Assembly (NCBI GenBank): GCA_937949945.1
Contig: CALFEQ010000044.1
Coordinates: 1 to 7,020, forward strand
Direction: 5' to 3'
Source of the DNA: an uncultured Myxococcales bacterium
Lineage (GTDB): Bacteria > Myxococcota_A > Polyangia > Polyangiales > Polyangiaceae
DNA: 7,020 nucleotides
The translations under genes and the position numbers were made by a program. Shown here in pieces: positions 1 to 5,731 of the stretch. The notes under the pieces were generated by a model, which saw nothing but the letters and a program-made list of their open reading frames with translations, searched no databases and was not told the DNA's origin. Position 1 is the first letter of the stretch. Every line of letters starts with the position of its first letter.

Positions 1-2
1 GC

Positions 3-23
3 ATCGAGGTGGCGTTCGAATAG
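3..23 (+). CDS. Possible 3' end of an upstream gene (partial)
   Basis: The first bases read in frame 3 as I-E-V-A-F-E followed by TAG at 21-23. Most third positions are G or C, as in the real genes of this window, and the repeat array starts a few bases later, as if at a gene boundary. Six residues are far too few to identify a product, and the stop could be a chance one. The upstream sequence would settle it. Confidence 0.25.
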   Translation: MEVAFE

Positions 24-30
24 GCGTCCG

Positions 31-93
31 TCGGTCCTCGGTCCTCAGTTCTCAGTCCTCAGTTCTCTCTCGAGACTCGAGACTTCAGACGAG
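31..93. repeat. Degenerate 7-bp tandem repeat array (about 9 units)
   Basis: Read in steps of seven from base 31, the sequence is a run of related heptamers: TCGGTCC twice, then TCAGTTC, TCAGTCC and TCAGTTC to base 65. A transition unit (66-72) follows, then AGACTCG, AGACTTC and AGACGAG to base 93. The first half read on the minus strand and the second half read on the plus strand share a GACT core. The array is therefore roughly inverted about the palindrome TCTCGAGA at 68-75. It lies downstream of the minus-strand transporter and of whatever gene ends near base 23. It resembles in style the short tandem heptamer repeats of some cyanobacteria, but relatedness is not implied. Confidence 0.75.
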
Positions 94-158
94 AGGCCGA
101 TCGATCCCCGGCTGCGATCTCGGCGTGCGGCCAAGCAGGGTGTTACAGGTCTCTTTTG

Positions 159-179
159 CTGGAGACTGGAGCCTGGAGA
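159..179. repeat. Three tandem 7-bp repeats, CTGGAGA-type
   Basis: Three units follow one another exactly: CTGGAGA, CTGGAGC, CTGGAGA. The rotated unit GACTGGA is close to the heptamers of the array at 31-93. The array ends 6 bp beyond the stop codon of the minus-strand transporter. GGTCTC at 148-153 and GAGACC at 176-181 are inverted copies that could pair around the array in the transporter mRNA, but there is no T-rich tract, so I do not call a terminator. Confidence 0.7.
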
Positions 180-185
180 CCGTTG

Positions 186-1469
186 TCAGTCCCGCTGTAT
201 TCGTCGCGCGAGCGCGGCGGTTCCGATCCCCGCCGCCGTCGCGACGAGTCCGACGAGGAGCTGGGCGATCGAGCGTTCGGGCGGTCTCGTTCCGACGAGC
301 AAGGTCATCAGTGGAATGACGATCTCGTTCGTGACGGTGAGCGCAGCGAACCACCCTGCCACCACGAACCCGGCTCTTCTGCCTCGGATCGCCAGGGCCG
401 CGTAGGCGATGCCGATGGGCGCGGCCGCACGGCCGAGCGCGCTCAGCCCGACGGCGAAGACGCCGAGGAAGAAGGCGCGGGAGACGGCATCGGCGGCGGC
501 ACCGATCACGGCCGCGAGCCCGGTGACACCCAGCCCGACACCGAAGAGCACGAGCGGTGGAAGCGACGCCCTCGTGAGGGCCATGGCGAGGAGGGCGACG
601 AACAAGAAGATGCGCGCCAACGTCGTCAGGCCCGCCTCGAGCGCGAAGAGCCAGGGTGCGTGCGATACGGCGAGCTCCATCGCGGGTTGCCGGACCGACG
701 CAGAGACGAGCGTCCATGCGGCCGTGTAGAGCGTCGCCGGAACGAGCAGCAGGGCGACGGCGCCGAGGGCAGCGTTCGGCGAGCTCGTCGCTCGGCTCGC
801 GCCCGACCGCGCTCCGAGCACCGCGGGCGTTCGATAGGGATCGCGTGGTTGCGTCGGCTCCGCCGTCGAGGCGCCGGGACGCACGAGGCCGGCGCCGCCG
901 GCGAGAAGCGTCGCGAGCAAGGTGGACACGCCGAGGACGGCGAACACGCCCGCTCGGCCGAAGACGTCGTGGACGCGCAACGTCACCGCCGAGGCCGCGC
1001 TGGCTGCCACGTTGGTGGCCGCGGTGACCGCGATCGTGAACGCGGCCACCGCCGCGCATCGTCCGGGGCTCGGTGCGTCCGTCGATCCCGCTTCGGTCCC
1101 CAGCACCTCTGCCGCGGCGACGAACGGACAAATCTGGAGCATGCCTGCGCCGAGGGCCCAGAACGCCCCTCCGTACGCCAGCGGCACGCCCGAGGCGAGC
1201 ATCGCGTTCGCGATCGCGCAGACGAGAGCGCCGAGGGCCGCCGTCCACCGCGCGCCGATCGCGAGCACCAGCGCGGCGCCCAGGAAGAGGGCCGGAATGC
1301 CGGCCCACTTCTGGAGCGCGATCGCGGAGCCGATGTCCGCCACGCGGAGGCTCGTTCCGCCGCCGCGGGCGTCGAGGACGGAGAAGACGGTCAGGCCATG
1401 GTACGCGAACCTCTCGGCTCCCGAGGCGACGAGCAGCAGCGCCAGGATCGCGAGGCCTCGGGAGCTCAT
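186..1469 (-). CDS. POT/MFS-like multispanning membrane transporter
   Basis: The 427-residue product is almost wholly hydrophobic, with about 11-12 predicted membrane helices. Two halves are split by a hydrophilic loop at about residues 196-232, the usual major facilitator layout. Helix 1 carries E19-R20-F21 followed by Y23, close to the ExxERFxYY motif of the proton-coupled oligopeptide transporter (POT) family. However, the first glutamate position is S16 and the last tyrosine is H24. A glycine-rich segment near residues 106-120 sits where POT proteins have another conserved motif, in divergent form. The substrate cannot be told. It acts in the inner membrane. The ATG at 1469 begins directly before helix 1; no good ribosome-binding site lies in front of it, the nearest GGAGG (1491-1495) being too far. 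The gene is transcribed away from the glycosyltransferase gene. Membrane transporter is near certain; family assignment is moderate. Confidence 0.85.
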   Translation of the reverse strand: MSSRGLAILALLLVASGAERFAYHGLTVFSVLDARGGGTSLRVADIGSAIALQKWAGIPALFLGAALVLAIGARWTAALGALVCAIANAMLASGVPLAYGGAFWALGAGMLQICPFVAAAEVLGTEAGSTDAPSPGRCAAVAAFTIAVTAATNVAASAASAVTLRVHDVFGRAGVFAVLGVSTLLATLLAGGAGLVRPGASTAEPTQPRDPYRTPAVLGARSGASRATSSPNAALGAVALLLVPATLYTAAWTLVSASVRQPAMELAVSHAPWLFALEAGLTTLARIFLFVALLAMALTRASLPPLVLFGVGLGVTGLAAVIGAAADAVSRAFFLGVFAVGLSALGRAAAPIGIAYAALAIRGRRAGFVVAGWFAALTVTNEIVIPLMTLLVGTRPPERSIAQLLVGLVATAAGIGTAALARRIQRD

Positions 1470-1527
1470 CCGGAAAGGATGGCACGAATACCTCCGCGCC
1501 GTCTCCCGATGGGGGCGGCCGAGACGA

Positions 1528-1555
1528 TTGGACTCGGAGCTTCAAGCGTTACCAT
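1528..1555 (+). promoter_or_regulatory. Possible sigma-70-type promoter of the glycosyltransferase gene
   Basis: TTGGAC (1528-1533) and TACCAT (1550-1555) are separated by 16 bp, matching the -35 and -10 consensus at 4 of 6 positions or better. The predicted start, about 7 bp after the -10 box, falls on the A of the ATG at 1562, which would make the message leaderless. No Shine-Dalgarno sequence precedes that ATG at a normal distance, which fits. In GC-rich DNA such matches arise by chance, so this is tentative. Confidence 0.3.
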
Positions 1556-1561
1556 GGGGCG

Positions 1562-4081
1562 ATGTTTCGCGCGCCGTCCGGACCGCCCGAGCCCGAGCTG
1601 CAGGCGGCTGCGCGCTCGGATCTTCCTTGGTGGCGGCGTCCGTGGTGGCGGGGCTCGTGGCGGCTTCGAGAGCGCTTCGACGGCAGCGGCTGGAGGAGGC
1701 CTTCGCGCGCCGTCCTCGTCGCGGGAGGTGTCGTGGTCGCGCTCGCGCTCGCCGGTGGTGCGTCGTTCGGCCCGATCGTCCGCGGGCGCATCGCGAAGGA
1801 GGCGGATCGGCGCAAGCTCGACGTCGAGGTCGGCAGCATCCGGCCGGGCTTCTTCTCCATACGGCTCGCGGACGTGCGCGTGCGGCCTCGGGGCGTCGGC
1901 GGCGTCGAGGCGCGGCTCGACGAGGTGCGCGTCGACTTCGCCGCTTCGCTTTCGGTGAACGAAGTCCATGCGAAGGGCGGCGGCATCTTCGTCGACGGCG
2001 AGCCCGAGGACGTGGCCGAGCGGCTCCGTACCTTCAGGCGCGCCGACGGCTCGTCTGCGGACGGAGCCGCCGGCGTGCGCACGCCCGTGTCGGCGGAGGA
2101 GCTATCGCTCTCCTGGAAGCTCCCTTCCGGCGGCGAGCTCTCGGGTACGGGGCTGCGCGTGGCGCGCGACGCGAGCGGGATCAAGCTCGGATGCGGAAGG
2201 TGCACGGCGCGCCGCGAGCGCGACGGTCGGCGGATCGCCCTCGAGGTCACGGGAGCCGAGGTGGAGCTCGGCCCCGACGGATCGCCGCGTCGCATCGCCG
2301 CGAGCACGCTCGGCGTGGACGTCGCGCGACCCGCACGCGAGCGGTCGAAGGCGGGGCCTGCTCCTTCCGCCGCCGCGTCCGCCGATCTCGTGCCTCCTCC
2401 GCTGCCGGTCGAGCGAAAGAAGGGCAGCAACGCTCCGCCAGCCGCGACGAGCCCGCCGGCGCCGGACGAGCCCGTGCTGCCGCTTCCGGACCTGCACGCG
2501 CTCCGCGCGAAGATCGCGACGGCGGTGAGCGCGTTCGCGCCGCGCGTGCCCGACGGCGGTCGCGTCGAGATCGGCGGCCTCTCCGTGAAGCTCGACGTCG
2601 GCGGCGAGCCCGTCGCTTTCGGGCCCGGGACGTTCACGCTCACCCGCCGCGGCGATCGCGTCCACCTGGCATTCGCCAGCGTTCAGGCCGAGGAAGAAGA
2701 AGGCACGAAGCCGGCCGGGACGCCACTGTCGATCGACGCAGACCTGCCCGTCGGCGCGGGCGAGATGACCGCGCGCCTCGCGGGCGGACCGGTGTCGCTC
2801 GCCGTGCTCGGCGTGCAGGAGGGGACGAAGGGCCTCACGGACGTCTCGCGCGGAATGGTCTCCGGCAAGGGGCAGCTCGTCCTGTCCGCGGCCGCCGATG
2901 CGCTCACGTTCGACGGCGAGGTCACGCTCCGATCGCTGTCGCTGAAGCAGCCGCGGATCGCGCCCGAGACGCTCCGAGGGATCGACTTCACGGTGTCCGC
3001 GCGCGGCGTCCTCGACGACGCCGGCAAGCTGCGGATCGACGACGCGCAGCTCGACATGGGGGCGCTCCACGTGAAGACCCACGGTGTCGTCGAGGAGACC
3101 AAGGATCACTTCGCCGTCTCGCTCGCGATCGACGTCGCGCCCGCTGCGTGTCAGGCGCTCCTCGACAGCGCTCCGCAGGGGCTGCTTCCGCTCGTGCGCC
3201 AGACGCGCATGGGCGGGACGTTCGGCGCGACGGTCAACCTCGCGTTCGACACGCGCACCATCGACAAGCTCCTGCTCGAGTACGAAATCCGCGATCAGTG
3301 CCGCATGCTCGAGGTGCCGCCCGAGCTCTCGCGCGACCGCTTCTCGGGCGCGTTCACGTACCGCACCTATCGACCCGACGGCACGATCACCGAGACGACC
3401 ACCGGGCCCGGGACCGACTCGTGGACGAATCTCGAGGACATCAGCCCGTTCATGGTCGCCGCCGTGCTCACGACCGAGGACGGCGCGTTCTACAGGCACA
3501 AGGGCTTCAACCACTACGCCATCCGGTCGAGCGTACAGGCGAACCTGAAGGCGCGGCGATTCGTGCGGGGCGCGAGCACCATCACGATGCAGCTCGCGAA
3601 GAACCTCTTCCTCGCTCGAGACAAGGCGCTCTCGCGGAAGGTCGAGGAGGTGATCCTCACCGATTACCTCGAGCAGATCTTCCGCAAGGACGAGATGATG
3701 GAGCTCTATCTCAACGTCATCGAGTTCGGCCCGGACGTCTACGGGATCACCCAGGCGGCCGACTACTACTTCGGCCGGCGCCCCGAGGAGCTCAATCTCG
3801 TGGAGAGCTTCTTCCTCGCGTCGCTCCTCCCGTCGCCGCTTCGCTACGCCAAGCTGAGGGACAAGGGCGAGGTGCCCGAGAGCTGGATGCGCCACCTCCG
3901 GGCGCTCATGGAGATCGCCGCACGGAACGGGAGGATCACCCGCGCCGAGCTCGAGGAGGGCCTCACGCAGGAGATCGTCTTCCATCGCCCGGGCGAGCCG
4001 CGTCCCGAGCCGCGGAAGCCCTTCACGTCGACGCGACGCGATCCCTTCGACGACGACGCGGACTGGCGACCTCTCGACTGA
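1562..4081 (+). CDS. AsmA-like domain / GT51 peptidoglycan glycosyltransferase fusion, inner-membrane anchored
   Basis: The product has 839 residues. Residues 1-49 form a short cytoplasmic tail rich in tryptophan (W23, W24, W28, W29, W33, W44). One membrane helix spans about 50-70, and the rest is extracytoplasmic. Residues about 72-250 and 310-600 are beta-rich and resemble AsmA-family proteins; a proline/alanine-rich linker (257-310) separates the two parts. The C-terminal portion (about 620-760) is a family-51 glycosyltransferase domain, which polymerises lipid II into glycan strands. It has E639-D640 with F643, H646 and G648 (first catalytic glutamate motif), R669-G-A-S-T-I-T (672-675) with Q677, R692-K693 followed by E696 (second acidic position), and E714-L-Y-L-N with G723. 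There is no transpeptidase domain, so it should polymerise but not cross-link. The frame is open further upstream, but the ATG at 1562 precedes the helix and the earlier frame looks non-coding. It appears to share a message with alkD. Confidence 0.92.
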   Translation: MFRAPSGPPEPELQAAARSDLPWWRRPWWRGSWRLRERFDGSGWRRPSRAVLVAGGVVVALALAGGASFGPIVRGRIAKEADRRKLDVEVGSIRPGFFSIRLADVRVRPRGVGGVEARLDEVRVDFAASLSVNEVHAKGGGIFVDGEPEDVAERLRTFRRADGSSADGAAGVRTPVSAEELSLSWKLPSGGELSGTGLRVARDASGIKLGCGRCTARRERDGRRIALEVTGAEVELGPDGSPRRIAASTLGVDVARPARERSKAGPAPSAAASADLVPPPLPVERKKGSNAPPAATSPPAPDEPVLPLPDLHALRAKIATAVSAFAPRVPDGGRVEIGGLSVKLDVGGEPVAFGPGTFTLTRRGDRVHLAFASVQAEEEEGTKPAGTPLSIDADLPVGAGEMTARLAGGPVSLAVLGVQEGTKGLTDVSRGMVSGKGQLVLSAAADALTFDGEVTLRSLSLKQPRIAPETLRGIDFTVSARGVLDDAGKLRIDDAQLDMGALHVKTHGVVEETKDHFAVSLAIDVAPAACQALLDSAPQGLLPLVRQTRMGGTFGATVNLAFDTRTIDKLLLEYEIRDQCRMLEVPPELSRDRFSGAFTYRTYRPDGTITETTTGPGTDSWTNLEDISPFMVAAVLTTEDGAFYRHKGFNHYAIRSSVQANLKARRFVRGASTITMQLAKNLFLARDKALSRKVEEVILTDYLEQIFRKDEMMELYLNVIEFGPDVYGITQAADYYFGRRPEELNLVESFFLASLLPSPLRYAKLRDKGEVPESWMRHLRALMEIAARNGRITRAELEEGLTQEIVFHRPGEPRPEPRKPFTSTRRDPFDDDADWRPLD

Positions 4082-4084
4082 AGG
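4080..4084 (+). promoter_or_regulatory. Ribosome-binding site of alkD, overlapping the upstream stop codon
   Basis: GAAGG lies 8 bases before the ATG at 4093 and shares bases with the TGA (4079-4081) of the glycosyltransferase gene. This supports the chosen start and suggests translational coupling of the two genes. Confidence 0.6.
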
Positions 4085-4092
4085 CTCGTCGC

Positions 4093-4872
4093 ATGCCTCG
4101 TACGCATCCACTCCTCGCGCAGCTACGACGAACGATGCGGGCGCAGGGCGATCCGGAGAGGGCCGCCGGGCAGCAGGCCTACATGAAGTCCGCGATGCCG
4201 TACCACGGCCTGCGCAGCTCCGAGGTGCGCGCGATCTGTCGGAGCGTGTTCGCCGACTACCCGTTCGACGACGCCGCGCGGTGGCGCGAGGACGTCCTCG
4301 CGATCTGGCGAGGCGCGGCGTTCCGAGAGGAGCGCTACGCCGCGATCGAGCTCGCGCAGGCGCGGAAGGCGCGGCGGTTCCACGTGATGGACGCGCTGTC
4401 CACCTTCGAGGAGCTCGTCGTCGACGGCGCATGGTGGGACTACGTCGACACGATCGCGTCGCACGATCTCACGCTCATCCTGAAGAACGAAGGGGCGCCG
4501 ATGCGTCGCGCGATGCTCGCGTGGAGCAAGTGCGACGACATCTGGAAGCGAAGGAGCGCCATCCTCTGTCAGCTCCATCTGCGCGAGGAGACGGACCTCG
4601 AGCTCTTGTACGCCTGCATCGAGCCCTCCATCGCGAGCAAGGAGTTCTTCCTCCGAAAGGCGATCGGATGGGCCCTCCGTCAGTACGCGTGGACGGATCC
4701 CGACGAGGTGCGCCGCTGGGTCCGTGCCAACGAGCATCGCCTGTCGAACCTCTCGAAGCGCGAGGCGCTCAAGAACATCGAGGAGGCGACCGCCCGGGCG
4801 CGCAGCGGTGCGGCGCGGCGACGAGGCGCTACTTCTTGCCCTGCGCGCGCAGCGCGGCGAAGAACTGCTTGA
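4093..4872 (+). CDS. alkD: AlkD-type DNA alkylation repair glycosylase
   Basis: The 259-residue product belongs to the ALK/HEAT-repeat family of DNA glycosylases, which remove positively charged alkylated bases such as 7-methylguanine and 3-methyladenine in the cytoplasm. It aligns along its length with Bacillus cereus AlkD as I remember it. The functional residues W109, D113, R148 and W187 of that enzyme correspond here to W115 and D119 (in a WWDYVD segment), R154 (in WKRRSAI) and W193 (in KAIGWALRQYA). Spacings of 4, 39 and 39 residues agree exactly. The conserved S-K-R-E-A near the end of the family domain is present too. After it, about 25 basic residues extend beyond the usual C-terminus; much of this tail is encoded in the 44 bp that overlap tadA on the other strand. 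The start is the ATG 12 bp after the upstream stop codon, with its own GAAGG. It is probably co-transcribed with the glycosyltransferase gene. Confidence 0.92.
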   Translation: MPRTHPLLAQLRRTMRAQGDPERAAGQQAYMKSAMPYHGLRSSEVRAICRSVFADYPFDDAARWREDVLAIWRGAAFREERYAAIELAQARKARRFHVMDALSTFEELVVDGAWWDYVDTIASHDLTLILKNEGAPMRRAMLAWSKCDDIWKRRSAILCQLHLREETDLELLYACIEPSIASKEFFLRKAIGWALRQYAWTDPDEVRRWVRANEHRLSNLSKREALKNIEEATARARSGAARRRGATSCPARAARRRTA

Positions 4873-5347
4873 GGCGGAGGGCGCACTCCTCCTCGAGCAC
4901 GCCTCGCGTCGTTTGGAAGCGATGGTTGAGGCGCGTGTCTTGGCCGATGTTGAAGAGCGTGGCGCACGCGCCCGCCTTCGGATCGTCACAACCCCAGACG
5001 ACCCTCGCGACGCGCGCGTTGACGAGCGCGCCGGCGCACATCGCGCACGGCTCGAGCGTGACGAACAGCGTGCAGTCCTCGAGGCGCCACGACTTCCGGA
5101 CGCGCGCAGCTTCGCGAATGGCGACGATCTCCGCGTGCGCCGTCGGGTCGGACAGCGTCTCGCGGAGGTTGTGACCCGCGGCGATGCGCTCGCCCTTGCC
5201 GTCGACGATCACGCACCCGACGGGCACCTCGCCGAGCTCGGCCGCGCGATCGGCCTCGGCGAGCGCTTCGCGCATCCACTCCTCGTCGGTGCGAGTGACG
5301 GGAGCGTCGCTCGGGCGATGGTTGGGGTCGCTCGAGCGCTCGCTCAC
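4829..5347 (-). CDS. tadA: tRNA-specific adenosine deaminase TadA
   Basis: TadA converts adenosine 34 of tRNA-Arg(ACG) to inosine, so that one tRNA reads CGU, CGC and CGA. From the GTG at 5347 the product has 172 residues (E. coli TadA: 167). It shows the zinc/catalytic motif H71-A-E73 (in PTAHAE) and P100-C101-A-M-C104 (in TLEPCAMCAG), both typical of this deaminase. An early E-E-W-M-R-E-A-L, the EVPVG strand and a late N-H-R stretch also match E. coli TadA. The frame stays open to an ATG at 5398, but that would translate part of the tRNA gene, giving the meaningless start M-S-E-V-R-I-F-L-G. The GTG has GAGG at 5357-5354 in front of it. The tRNA gene ends only 18 bp upstream with no terminator between, so tadA is probably expressed from the tRNA promoter. 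Its last 44 bp overlap alkD in the opposite direction. Confidence 0.93.
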   Translation of the reverse strand: MSERSSDPNHRPSDAPVTRTDEEWMREALAEADRAAELGEVPVGCVIVDGKGERIAAGHNLRETLSDPTAHAEIVAIREAARVRKSWRLEDCTLFVTLEPCAMCAGALVNARVARVVWGCDDPKAGACATLFNIGQDTRLNHRFQTTRGVLEEECALRLKQFFAALRAQGKK

Positions 5348-5353
5348 GGCCGA

Positions 5354-5357
5354 CCTC
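5354..5357 (-). promoter_or_regulatory. Shine-Dalgarno sequence supporting the GTG start of tadA
   Basis: On the minus strand GAGG precedes the GTG (5347-5345) by 6 bases. It lies in the 18-bp gap between the tRNA CCA end and tadA. This favours the GTG over the in-frame ATG inside the tRNA gene. Confidence 0.5.
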
Positions 5358-5365
5358 GGTGCTGT

Positions 5366-5442
5366 TGGCGCGCCCAGGAAGATTCGAACTTCCGACACCT
5401 GGTTCCGTAGACCAGTGCTCTATCCAGCTGAGCTATGGGCGC
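5366..5442 (-). tRNA. tRNA-Arg, anticodon ACG
   Basis: The minus strand folds as a complete cloverleaf. The acceptor stem GCGCCCA pairs with TGGGCGC. The D stem is GCTC/GAGC, and the anticodon stem CTGGT/ACCAG carries the loop CTACGGA. A 5-base variable loop follows, then the T stem GGAAG/CTTCC with loop TTCGAAT. The discriminator base is G and CCA is encoded (5368-5366). The anticodon at 5408-5406 is ACG, which marks the arginine tRNA whose A34 is deaminated to inosine by TadA, the next gene on the same strand. Confidence 0.97.
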
Positions 5443-5445
5443 CTG

Positions 5446-5461
5446 CTCTCGTCTCCGAGAG
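5446..5461 (-). other. Leader hairpin with GAGA tetraloop in front of tRNA-Arg
   Basis: On the minus strand CTCTCG and CGAGAG pair perfectly around the loop GAGA, a GNRA tetraloop, ending 3 bases before the mature 5' end of the tRNA. It would lie in the short 5' leader removed by RNase P. It may help keep the leader from pairing with the tRNA; that role is inference. Confidence 0.5.
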
Positions 5462-5507
5462 AGGGCGGTCACCATACTTCTAGCCACGAGCGTGTCAACG
5501 CCCTCTC
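5459..5507. repeat. 9-bp inverted repeat bracketing the tRNA promoter
   Basis: GAGAGGGCG at 5459-5467 and CGCCCTCTC at 5499-5507 are perfect inverted copies 31 bp apart. The -35 and -10 boxes of the tRNA promoter lie exactly between them: one arm abuts the -35 box, the other covers the expected transcription start. It could be a pair of operator half-sites, or a coincidence of GC-rich sequence. Confidence 0.5.
5471..5498 (-). promoter_or_regulatory. Sigma-70-type promoter of the tRNA-Arg(ACG)-tadA unit
   Basis: On the minus strand a perfect TTGACA (5498-5493) is followed after 16 bp by TATGGT (5476-5471). Transcription should begin near 5464, giving a leader of about 21 bases before the tRNA. 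The surroundings are otherwise GC-rich, so a perfect -35 box at the right distance from a tRNA gene is a convincing match. No other promoter is visible between the tRNA and tadA. Confidence 0.75.
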
Positions 5508-5508
5508 G

Positions 5509-5704
5509 ACATTCCCGTGTTCATTCTCGTCGCGGAGCGGGCCTGACGCATGCGACACGAACCGGGGAAGGCGCTCGGAAAAGTCGTGCCAACTATGAAA
5601 ATGATGCAGGGCTCAGGGCCGACGCTGACTGCGCTGACAGGACGCGATGGCTCGAGTCGTGGCTCACTGAATCGTAAGTGATTGAAATTGCAAACTTTGT
5701 TTGG
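5509..5704. other. Non-coding stretch with dyads upstream of the sigma-54 promoter
   Basis: I see no supportable gene here; the only small open frame (5595-5681, 28 codons) lacks a ribosome-binding site. Base composition drops towards AT between about 5665 and 5705. Possible binding sites are a direct repeat CGCTGAC at 5623-5629 and 5632-5638 (period 9), a dyad TCACT-N8-AGTGA at 5664-5681, and CAAAC-TTT-GTTTG at 5691-5703. All lie 30 to 110 bp upstream of the predicted start at 5732, where activators of sigma-54 promoters commonly bind. No clear IHF consensus was found. Confidence 0.4.
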
Positions 5705-5721
5705 TTGGCATGGGCAGTGCT
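5705..5721 (+). promoter_or_regulatory. Sigma-54 (RpoN) -24/-12 promoter
   Basis: The sequence TTGGCATGGGCAGTGCT fits the RpoN consensus TGGCACG-N4-TTGCW, with the invariant GG (5707-5708) and GC (5719-5720) separated by the required 10 bp. Deviations are T for C at one base of the -24 block and G for T at the first base of the -12 block. The predicted start is 5732. Sigma-54 promoters need an enhancer-binding activator; candidate sites lie just upstream. The downstream product would be the structured RNA at 5732-5908 and possibly the PDZ-thioredoxin gene. Confidence 0.6.
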
Positions 5722-5731
5722 CAAAGCCGGG

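Noticed and set aside
31..93. CRISPR array
   Set aside because: Units are 7 bp, contiguous and without spacers.
85..1545. 486-codon minus-strand frame over the transporter
   Set aside because: Arginine/glycine-rich shadow of the transporter in another frame, without membrane segments or motifs.
156..1958. 600-codon plus-strand frame opposite the transporter
   Set aside because: Charged, repetitive antisense shadow typical of GC-rich DNA; it runs across two real genes.
922..4092. Very long open frame continuous with alkD
   Set aside because: Its translation is low-complexity, arginine- and alanine-rich and has no domain. The glycosyltransferase frame over the same DNA carries all GT51 motifs. 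Only the part from 4093 is real.
2102..4432. 776-codon minus-strand frame across the glycosyltransferase and alkD genes
   Set aside because: Antisense of two well-supported genes, arginine-rich and with no recognisable domain.
5348..5398. TadA extended upstream to the ATG at 5398
   Set aside because: The extra residues are a translation of the tRNA-Arg T arm and acceptor stem, and the alignment with E. coli TadA starts after the GTG at 5347.
5366..5442. tRNA gene as attachment site of an integrated element
   Set aside because: No integrase gene and no second copy of the tRNA 3' end are visible in the window.
5595..5681. 28-codon plus-strand open frame starting with three methionines in four codons
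   Set aside because: No ribosome-binding site, and it covers the repeats upstream of the sigma-54 promoter. Conservation would be needed to revive it.
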